Shown here: in pieces, positions 32,207 through 43,800 of the stretch
Layout: every line of letters starts with the position of its first letter
How positions within the stretch are numbered: position 1 is the first letter of the stretch
NCBI GenBank assembly: GCA_949825065.1
Contig: OX463862.1
Location: 13,015,592 to 13,079,591 of the forward strand
Length of the DNA: 64,000 bases
Reading direction: 5' to 3'
Source: Odontocerum albicorne
Taxonomy: Eukaryota; Arthropoda; Insecta; Trichoptera; Odontoceridae
Notes under the pieces: generated by a model
What the model was told of the DNA's origin: nothing
Database searches by the model: none
Seen by the model: only the letters and a program-made list of their open reading frames with translations
Made by a program: the position numbers and the translations under genes

Positions 32207-34726
32207 TTCTCACACATTTAATACACAACACTACCCACTAGCACTATACCACTTCATTAATATTATCACTAGAACATAATTAAAACAATTAATTGAACTT
32301 AAAAAGAAAATAAAGTTAATATCAAAACACTTTAATCACTGCGACGGAACTCCATTCTACAACAGTCAGATTATTACAGATGTGTCAGTCGTGAACTACC
32401 GATTAAAAATTAACTAGTCGTAGTTGTGTACTGGGAAACTGAGTAATAATTTGTTTTTATTAATCAGTTGTTTTAATCCAATTATAAACAAAACAATATG
32501 TTTATTGATTTCAATTTCCTGTTACGTATGATTTGAGCACAGTTTTAATTCATATTAAAAACTTTGTTTAGATAAAACATAATCCTTTGACAATACCTAT
32601 GTACAAAATATTATCTTAAGTTTAATGACATGAAAGCCTTTTTTGTAATACTGTATCAACTCGCCACTTAGGAACTGAAAATTAAATAATAGATATGTTT
32701 TTTAAATCAACAGAAACTATATCAATATTTTGAACTGGATAAATGATCATTTCGTGGTATTGCATTACAATACCGTTGTATAAAAACTAGACAAAGACCC
32801 CTTTTTGGGTTAAAAAATATCTAATTTTACTACACTCAATTAAAAATGTATTTAATGTAAAAGTTAACTGTTAAATTATAGGAAAGGCCACTTGTTCTTT
32901 TAACAATATATTTGTAAACATCAAACTTTTAAAAACTTGTTAAAAACGAAATGAACCATTAATGTTTGAAATAACAAAAAATGAGATAGATTTGTCGTTT
33001 AAACATTTGTAAAGCGAAAGGCTAAAATCAATAGAGTAATGACTTTTAATAAAAAAAACCTTATGAAACTGAAGAGACGAACATTTGAACCAATTCAATA
33101 AGAAGAACTTGTGAACCTTCCCGATAAAGAACTGAACTTCCCACCTCTAGTGAGAAATTATTACATGACGTCACATTGGTGCACCTGCCTCAACAGCAGT
33201 AAATTGTTCTACAAACTAATGAATCATTTTGTTGTTGTCTTTCTTTAGCTCATGTATCTATCGACAATTATAGCCACGACGTGTGTTTCTTTTCTCTATT
33301 TTACTTCAACTATTTGAATTATCTGCGACGAACGTTTTCCCGAATTCCAATAGAGTGTTGTCATTTGTATGAACTATTTGGCGAGTTTTGAATTTTGATT
33401 TTGTGCAAACCTTGATATTTAAGGAATATTTTTTTTATAAAAATATACATGGATCACTTGAACTCGTATATCATTGTTTTGTAATTGAATATATCAAGAG
33501 CGCTCTCTTCATTAATTTAAATAAGGCATCCTCATAAGTACCACTTAATACATACAAGTGAAATGAAGTTCGAAAGCATGACCAATACCGGTATGCCAAA
33601 AATAAATAAACATTTATCCGGTAGACCTCATGCATCGGATTGATACCAGATTATCGGTAAAAGCCACATTTAGCTATTGCTTGCAAACTAGTGCATTGAC
33701 AAGTTTGCAATAACCACTGCTTCTTTATAATAGCGAACGTTAATATAAAACATAGCGACATTATTCAACATTCTATTGGATTATTTAAAACAGTTAAAAT
33801 TTTAATAAATTTATTTGTTTTGAAAATACCACTGACGTTAAAAATTAAATAATACATTTTGAAACATGAATGACAAGAAAGCAAAACTAAAATAAAAATA
33901 CTTTTTGTTAAGTCTGATAGTAAAATATTTGCTTTCAATAATATAAATATTACTTTCGGAAAAAAAATATCTGTAAGTTCCATCAAGAATACTGGTTCTA
34001 AACATGGCACTTGTGTCTTTGGCCATTGTGATAGTTTATTTTAAGGGCGTTAGGAGATTAAAAAAAATCATACAGAAAAACTTCAACATGCAAAATAGTG
34101 CTTTGAAAATGCTAATTAATACATTTTTATTAAACGAAAATCTTAGGAGTACATAATCTTAAATATTTTCAACTTTTATTTTGTATGAGCACAATAGGAT
34201 GATTTGAAATATTTTTTACCATAAACTTATCAAATTTCCGTTAATTTTTCTAAATTTTAGACAAATAACACGCATGACGCCGATAAGAATACATATATTA
34301 TTTAAATTACGGGCGTGAATTGAGTTCTGAACGACATGAATTATAATTTTACGAAACTTGTTTTATTTTTATTACATGATGTAAAAAAGGATAATATTTC
34401 TTTTTAATAGAATTCAACCTGATTTAAAATCTTTGCCGAATTAAGGTTTAGCTTTTCAGAAATAAACTTTTTCGACAGAAGTAAACATTTTTTTAAGATA
34501 TGGTAGCATTCAAATTACAAAAATGTTACCATAAACAATATAGATATTACGTACTAAAAAATTGGCGGCACGATTACGTATATTTCAAATATTTTTTAAC
34601 AAAGTTTTAATGTAAACAAAAAAAATATTTAGTGCTATAAGCATTTTAAAATTTTGTACATAAAGAAAATATTGAGAATAATTCTATACGCTATATTTGT
34701 GAGTTAAAAAAAATATTTTCCAGTCT
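32207..34726. other. Divergent upstream region of par-6 and IFT52
   Basis: 2.6 kb of AT-rich single-copy sequence. Remarkably free of the repeat families that fill the rest of the window. Minus-strand frames at 33765-34026 and 34704-34892 have no domain. Both promoters should lie here. Confidence 0.6.
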
Positions 34727-34739
34727 GTTGCTTAGCGAC
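34727..34739. promoter_or_regulatory. Candidate RFX X-box upstream of IFT52
   Basis: GTTGCT-T-AGCGAC: two inverted half-sites (GTTGCT and the complement GTCGCT) with a one-base spacer, 92 bp before the IFT52 ATG. RFX factors bind GYTNYY-NN-RRNRAC in promoters of ciliary genes, usually 60-200 bp from the start codon. The spacer is shorter than the standard two bases. Confidence 0.45.
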
Positions 34740-34830
34740 GTGATATTTCAAACACAACACAATTGCTTCATATGTTGTGAAAGTCGTATTTTGAGTACTT
34801 GATTTGTGTTTTATTTTAAAGTATATAAAA

Positions 34831-37800
34831 ATGAAGGATCCAACTATTAAAAATACAATACTCTTCAATTCATCCAAAAATGAAATGTTCAAATTGAACG
34901 AAAATTACAAAATTCTTCACAGGAAATTAAAAGGATCGTGGAAAGTTACAATGTGAGTTTAAATAAATTATTAAATAATAGGGACAAGTTGTATAGCGCC
35001 ATTCAAAGAGCAGACTCCCCTCAAGGGCGCTCTAACTCAAGATTCGAATCACTATTATTGACGTTAAAAATATTACAAAATAAATATAAGTTGAGTGTAA
35101 GGATAGGAAGGTGGTGACTGAGGTCATTAGATTAGATACAGTACCCGGCGATAAGTAATACACATCGGGCCATCGTGCGACAGAGACGGCGCTCTTCTAA
35201 GCCATGTGTATTACTTACCGCTGGGTACTGTACTTTCCCGCGTCTGCATGTATTCAGAAAAATAAATTTGGTAATAAAACCTCAGAAAACTTACCAAGAG
35301 AATACGAACTGCGAAGAAACCTTTGTCGATCTTCAGATATGTGATAGTAACACATTCGGCTTTAGGTGCAGTGTATTGTATTGCAATTTCGTTGCATACG
35401 GTACAACCTGGCGAACTTATTACCATGTGGAAACCCCTTACAACCTATCAGAAAAATGTTAGAGTTCATAATTAATAATCATACAAGACTTCTTTTTTTT
35501 TTAAATCAGGGTTCCAACGGGAATCAAACCCACAACCTCCGTGCTGGGAGACATGCATCTTACCAACTAGGCCACTTAGGTCATCAGATGTCAGAGTTTT
35601 TGTGTGTAGTGTTCATATATAACATATACGAGTATAATAATTAATTTTTATGATACCTCCCAAAAGGAAAATTTCTAATCTAATGGCCACAGCCACCACC
35701 TTCCTACTCATACACCCATCTTTTTATTATTATTTTTTTTTGTAATATTTTCAATAACGGGCTTGATAATTGAGGACAGTCTACTCTTTATTTATAATAT
35801 GGGCTTGATAATTGAGCGCAGTCTACTCTTTATTTTTAATAATGGGCTTGATAATTGAGGACAGTCTAGTCTATATTTATAATATGGGGCTGATAATTGA
35901 GCGCAGTCTACTCTTTATTTTTAATAATGGGCTTGATAATTGAGGACCGTCTACTCTTTATTTTTAAAAATGGGCTCGATAATTGAGGACAGTCTACTCT
36001 TTATTTTATAAAATGGGCTTGATAATTGAGGACAGTCTACTCTATATTTATAATAATGGGCTTGATAATTGAGGACAGTCGACTCTTTATTTATAATAAT
36101 GGGCTTGATAATTGAGGACAGTCCACTCTTTATTTATAATAATGGGCTTGATAATTGAGGACAATCCACTCTTTATTTATAATAATGGGCTTGATAATTA
36201 AGGACAGTCTACTCTTTATTTTTAATAATGGGCTTGCCAATTGAGGACAGTATACTCTTTATTTTTAATAATGGGCTTGATAATTGAGGACAGTTTACTC
36301 TTTATTTTTAATAATGGGCTTGATAATTGAGGACAGTTTACTCTTTATTTTTAATAATGGGATTGATAATTGAGGACAGTGTACTCTTTATCTGTTGTTA
36401 GTGTTTCTTACACTTTTTATACCTCAGTTTTAAGGGCCCCGTGAAGTTCGAACTCCTTGAAGTTGGTGCCTATGCTATGGTAGGTGTTACTCCCCTTCCA
36501 CGCATTCCGACAGTTATATCTACTCAAGATAGCCTTCGAATGGGTTGTTGGTGGTCATAAAATTCAGTCTAAGAAAATATAATGAATGAAATTAATTCCT
36601 ATATTTTTTTCAGAAATCGCGATGAGTTGACATCAGCGATTCTGTCAGAAGTAAAGTTGTTGGTTATATCGACACCTCAAGATGTATTCACTGACTCGGA
36701 GCTTGGCTGCCTGAAGAAGTACGTGAATGAAGGAGGGTGTGTACTGGTCACCCTCACTGACGGAGGAGAGGAGAATAACAACACAAACATAAATTTCTTT
36801 CTCGAAGATTATGGAGTTGTTATCAACAATGGTGAGGAATACTTGAGAAGGAAATAAAATTTATCAAATGGATTATCAAGTTAATGGGATGTCTAAGATG
36901 CATTTTGACATTGTTATCAAATCGACTCGAATAATCGTTTTCACACATGCGTTGTTTATTTTATCCAGTGCCAAATGAAATCCATATAAAATATGCGAGA
37001 ATAAATCAATAATTTCTGTATATATGTTATCATATTACTGAAAAATAAGTTAATGTTTTTTTATTCTGATTGTTGATTATACAATACCCCGTTGCGAACT
37101 CTTATCAACTTGATCAACAGTGAAACTCAATTTCGTGGATGTATCACGCGAGTCAAACAACAGACCAAAAAGTTCATCCCATAATGTCCCACACACAATC
37201 ACCAAAAACACTTCACTAAAGAGTTCACACAGACTTTACTACACGTCCTGTAAGTCCAAGCACTTACCAGGTCTGTACCTATGAAACCGGAATTAGCTCA
37301 TAGATGGCTCTAGTTGTCAATGTAGTGACTGTCGAACCGCGTCATTGGCGCCTTTTTCTCATGTTTACATTTGTCAGACTTTTAACTCCCAACAATACAA
37401 GTTTAATACAACTAAATATGTTTTCATAGCGTTGAACATATCTGTTTTTGTGCTTGAAAACTACGATTTGCATACAGCATTGATTTTCTGTTACCATTTG
37501 AAGAAAACTGCTGCAGAATCGCATTGAATGCTTGTCAAAGCTTACGATGAGCATGCTCTTGGTAAATCACAGTGCTTTGAGTGGTTTAAAAAATTCAAAA
37601 GTGGCGATTTTGACCTGAGAAACGAAGAACGTGGAAGACCACAGAGAAAGTTTGAAGCGATCGGCAATACTTGGAATAAAATATTTTTTACCATTTTCAT
37701 ACAATAAATGTGTAATTTCTATAAAAAAATTCCGGTTTCATAGGTGCAGACCTATTTAAACTCCTATCACAATAACAACCACCCAATCCACTGCCTGAAT

Positions 37801-40800
37801 TTTTTATCCTCTTTTGTCTTTATTGAATTTGATACCTCATTGTATGTCATGGGAGCCAAATAGACATATTACCTTTGAGCAAAAAATATTAAAAATATAG
37901 AGGTCAATTTTTTGGTTATTCTTCTATGTTTCATCAAGTACGATCTATTAATTTTATTGCAGATTGTGCAATAAGAGTCAAATACAATAAATACTTTCAC
38001 CCAAAGCAGTGTCTCGTCAGCAATGGAATTGTCAATAGATCCATAGTGAAAGCAATAAAAAAGATGCCAAACTATAATTCTGACAGCATGGAATATGGGT
38101 AAAAATAATTATTTATTAAAAAAAAAAATTTCAAATTGTTTTAAATAATTTTTTCCCTGTTTAAATTTCTAAGTATTTTTATTGCCCCTGTGTAGTTCTT
38201 TCATTGCATGGAAATACAAAATAAAACACTTTGTTTGGGGGTGGAGACTAATCACTGATTACAGTACAGTGTACTTTACTAGTGTCTTCTCCCTGGCTGG
38301 CTCCATCCCAACTCACTGTCTGCGAAGACTATTGGGGTCAGCTCTCCTCGTCCTCAGGTTGTATGCTCTTCTGTCCCGGACTACGTCCCCCAGGCCATGC
38401 CTCTGCATCAGGTTATCTTTTTGCACCACCCATGAATTCTTTGGTCTTCCTCTGATTGTTATTCGAGGAAGATCCATGGAGATTGCCTAGTTCACAATGT
38501 GATTGGGTGCTCTGCGTCCAACGTGCCCATACCATCTCAATCGCCTCTCCTCCATCTTACTGTTGATGTCTGTAACACCTAGGCTTCCACGAATGCGTGA
38601 ACTTTTTATTTTGTCTCTTAGGGACACACCAGCTGAACATTTTAGCATGCGCATTTCAGCAGTTTCTAGTTGCCTGGAGTAAGAGTTATGCATTGTCTAG
38701 CATTCGGAGCCATATAGGAGTGCGGGTCTGACAATCGTTTGGTATACTTTTCCTTTTAACTTTACTGGCATTTTTGGATCACATAGAACCCCCGTCATTT
38801 ATCTAAACCAGTGCTTCCCAATTACTTTCATGTAACGGCCCCCTAAATCTGAAGTAATTAATTCCCCTCCCCCCCCCCAAAAAACATTTTTTTTATAGTT
38901 GAAGATTTATTTGGCAATAATTATTACAATTAAAGTACACATATTTATATTCAACACAAAATTATAGGAACTTGCTTAAAAATTTTTTTTTAAATAAAAA
39001 CTATACTCACATGAAACAATTTAATACTCACATGAATATTTGTACTTTGTACTGAATATTTTCGCGACCCCCACGAGAAATACCGCGGCCCCCAATTTGG
39101 GAAGCACTGATCTAAACTATAAAGATCATTGATTATAAAGACCTAGTGTAGCTGCTAATTAATAAATTATAGAAAATGTAACATCCAAACATTGTGAAAT
39201 ATAAGATTATTATGGATAATATGAGTGGTGAAGTGCCAAACCAGCCTATATAACAAATATGTTGAAATGAAATAATGGAGCTCAAAGTCTATGGGTTATT
39301 ATAAATCAAATGTTGTGTAATTAATGTTTTTTAGTCATTGAACAGATACATTCTAAAACTACTACAATATAATAAAAATAAAGCGAATGAATCTAATATT
39401 ATGACAAGATTATTTGATGATTTAAGTTTTTTTGTTTGATAGGCAAATTTGGCATAAAAGTATATCACGAAAATCGCTTTGCCAAAAAAATTATAGATGG
39501 CAGCAGTAGTACCATTTAGAATTTTGAAGTAAAGGCACTTCTGGCTTATAACGAAACGTTATGTCACTCAAATTTTAACACTAACTCATTTTTGTTTTGT
39601 TGGATAGGCTGGTTTGGCTCTATGCCACTCATATAGCACGTGTAACAATTTTTAAATGAGGTATTCCTGTACTAAATTGGCCTTATAATAATTATAATAT
39701 TTATTTTTTCAGCGACGATGATTCCCCCAGTTTTGTGTATCCATACGGGGCCACGCTAAATGTGAAAAAGCCTTCAGTTGTGGTACTGTCGAGTGGAGAG
39801 ATGGCCTATCCTGTCAAACGACCACTGGCTTCATTTTGCACTACTGAAAATAATGGTAGGATGAAAAGTTTTCTATACATACCATGAGAGAAAACTAATT
39901 TTTTAAAATTATTTTTCAATCTTTTTAAAATTAATTTTTTTAAATTATTTTTCCTCCTAACTTAAACGAACTTTTTTCATCGAAATTCCAATATCTTCTT
40001 TTAAAAAAACTGTTTATTAAGGTTCTTAACATGGGCATCAACAACCGATTTTTTTACATACTTATTTGACACACATAAGCTTGAAACAAGAGTACATTAA
40101 TTAAGTCCGTACGTTGCAAACGAGCCACCCTCATGATATTGGACCTTCCCTTTTTTTTTAACCTGGTGAGTTTATTGCCATGTGGCAATCTCTTCCAACC
40201 AATCAGAAAGATGTTTATTAAAAACCAGAAAGATGTTTATTAAAAACATATTTCTGGTTGGTTGGAAGAAATTGCCACATGGCAATAAACTCACCAGGTT
40301 AAAAAAAAAAGGCCCTAAGTGTTAACCAGACTGGAATCCTATTTAAAAAAATCTGAGTTCCAGCGGGGATCGAACCCGTAACCTCCGGATCGGCAGACAA
40401 GTGTCTTACCACCAGGCTACGGAGGTCGTCCTTTCCTTCATTTGTTGAAAATAACTGTCCACTCAAGCATATTTAAAAATTTTGGAAATAAATGGAATTC
40501 AGAAATGGCTGGCACATAAACAGCAATTAAGAACCAGATTTATAAATTTCAGTCAGTGTTCAAATATCAGGGTAATCTATGGCTGGAATTAAATATGTAT
40601 ACAGTACCCGGCGGTAAGTAATACACATGGCTTTGTAGAGCGTCGTCTCTGTCGCACGATGCGTTAACGGTCCGGTACGCGACAACGCAACGGAACACGT
40701 GTATGAATGACACAGACGACGTACTACAAAGCTGAAGTTAGCCGATTATGGCTGACAGTCTCTTTCTTAGCCCGATGTGTATTACTTAAATTGTGATGTT

Positions 40801-43800
40801 TTTCTTCTGTGGATTTATGTATTAATTTGATAATAATTTAATTTCAGGCAAACTAGTAGTATTTGGCTCAGGCCACTTCTTTGATGACCAGTATATCGAA
40901 CAGGAGCGCAATGACCTGATCAGGGAGATAGTGTTTGGGTTCCTCACATCCTCCATGGAAGTGCAGCTCCATCCCGTTGATGCAGATGACCCGGATGTGA
41001 GACGTATTCTAGTCTTTCATTTTTCAAAACAATTTAAATTTTCATCATTTATCTTTTTTCATACGAGATCTTTCTACCCATTAGGGAAACAAATCTTAAA
41101 AGTCTAATGCTGAATGGTTATCAATGTCTTTTGGTTATCCTTGGTTATCAATGTCTTGGTTATCAATATCTTGGTTATCAAAGTCTAATGCTGAATGGTT
41201 ATCAATGTCTTTTGGAACCTTGGTTATCAATGTCTTTTGATTCCCTGTAACCTTTCTCTTCTTGCCATTCATATTGAGGGCGCTTATCATCTAATTTTAT
41301 ATAGTTAGCCCATCATACCATATTTTGTTAACAACCAAACTGTTTGATACATATTCTCGCATGAGGAATTGTCATTACATTATATTTTAAATTTATACAT
41401 ACAAACCATTTTCGTGTTAGGGTAGGTAGTCGTCACCGTCTTTGCCGGGCCTCGCAGTCGAGGATCCTCTCGCCACTCCAACGTCAATCTTGAACCGTTC
41501 TTCCCGAAACAGTCGAAAATGCTCACTTTCGTCTACTTGACATTCCATTATGAAGGCTTGTAATCAAATAAAATAATATATGTAACGTAAAAGCAAACAC
41601 AATTCTTATAGAACAGAAAATTTTCTTTCGAATGACGTATAAACCTTTACTAGTTTCTTTTACTTTTGGTGCTCATTTTTAAATTTGTAAAAAACGGACA
41701 CAACTTATGTTAACACCCAATTTATAATGAAATATCATTTCCGTCATCCAAGTCTGCAGTATTTTATATGTTACATTTAGTCAATGATGATAAATAATTT
41801 TTCAGATAAACCCGTACAGAACTCTGCCGGACATGGTATTCATGTCGGAGATCCTACGGCCCAGCCTGGCAGTCTCAGACATCGGGGGGGACCTGGCCGA
41901 GGGACACAAGTCCAAGAATGCAGACTTCACCAGCATGTTCGACATGCACCTCTTCTCCTTCAATTACAACAATGGTACAAATCTTTATAAATCATTTGAA
42001 AAAATACAGATTGTCGCAAAAAAATGTATCCACGCTTTAATAGCTGGTAACTTGCTGATTTTTTTTTTGTTTTAGATTTAACCGTTGATAAATAATGGCT
42101 GAAACCAGACTAAGTTTTGAACAAAGAAAGATTATTTTGAAGTTCTACTGGAAGTAGGAAAACGCGGTAGTAGACTGTTGCTTTTAGGGATTTCTCAAGA
42201 ATAAAGTTTATGCTAAAACACCTGAAACCATTGATGTCACACCGTACGAGTAGCCATTGGAAGAGAATGTGCCCAAATACCAAATTGAATGATTCTCCAT
42301 GTTTGTGATTACGTTGCTTTGCGTTGCCAGCAATATCTAGACCAGAATGGTCGTCAGTTTGAAAACAGGCGCTAAATATAAAAAAATACATTAATGTAGT
42401 TTATTGTGAATGTTGAAAGGGAACTGTGTGCTAATAAATACAGACTTTATTATCAATAAAATTGTGGATACATTTTTTTACGACACACTGTATTAACAAA
42501 GATATTATGTGCAAAATGTAGACTGAATGTCGGAGAACCTTGACTTGTGTTTTAAACTGGGTTCAATTCCCGATTGAATCAAAAAATTTAAAATATGCTC
42601 CCAGTTTTGTGTTTCACATAAGGCTTTTTGGTATCTTCAAGATTGATTGTCCACGAGGCTTTAATGTGCATAATGGAAGTTTAATGTTATACAATGATTA
42701 ATTTTCCAGTTCCTGAGGCTATAGAGTTGTATAAGCTTCTGGGAGTGAAACACGAAACCTTGAAGCTCATAACACCTCAATTCGAAACCCCATTGCCTGC
42801 TTTGCAGATAGCTGTAAGTATTGATTTATAAAACATAACTAATTGCTTGTACGAAGGTCGTCCAGAAAGTAAAGAATGATTGCGCATCATGCCCTGCGCC
42901 AATCCCCCACCACCGCGATCGTATGCGCGCTAGTTAGCTCCTTCTCCCGCTTCAGTGCGAGCCGAGTTTTGTTGCTGAATGGTTGTGCATCTTTGTTCTG
43001 TAACCTTTCAAAATGGCTGCGCCCATCAAAAATCCCGCCAAATGGGACCGAAAGAGTTTGATCCACGTGGAGTTTATGTCAAGAGGACACACAATAAACT
43101 CAGAGGCCTATTGTGAAACTCTTCAACGACTTAGACGCGCCATCCAAAACAAGAGACGTGGAATGTTGTCGGGAAAGGTGGTTTTGATTCATGACAATGC
43201 GCGGCCTCATGCATCAGCACACATACAGCGAGAACTTCAACGTCTTAGGCGGGAAATTTTTGGACATCCTCCTTAGGAAAACAGTTCGCAAACGATGAAG
43301 ACCTCAAACAAGAAGTGACATCCTGGCTCAAATCTTTGGCGGTAGAAGAGTATAATATAGGAATTGAAAAATTGGTTCCACGTTACAATAAATACCTTGA
43401 CAGCTATGGCGACTACATTGAAAAATAGAGTAAGGTACTGTGACTTTGTAAATAAAGTTTTGTGTTGATATCTTTCGTTTTTATTTAGTTATGCCAAAAC
43501 GTTTTTTACTTTCTGGACGACCCTCGTATAATTACTTGTATCAGGAGGAATTCCCATCAACCACAATCAGTTGCGTGCTTGCTTGAAGTCCACTGTAAGC
43601 TTGCTTAAGTCATACATACATTTTATTTGGCGACCATCGCACATATTTATTACCTCACCGGGTATGTCTCCTATATAAGACCCAAAAGTTTCCAGCCTGA
43701 ACACGTTAGAACAAGTATGGACAGATAGCACCTCGACCATGTCCATCGCATGGCCAGACAACGTTACAGTTAAAATTTGATATCTCTACTTTCTTTACAG

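Noticed and set aside
40345..40435. Possible tRNA gene
   Set aside because: A and B boxes are good, but the acceptor stem does not pair and the segment continues into the SINE1 body.
43013..43276. Separate small gene inside IFT52 intron 7
   Set aside because: The HDNARPH motif and flanking TIRs show it is a deleted mariner transposase.
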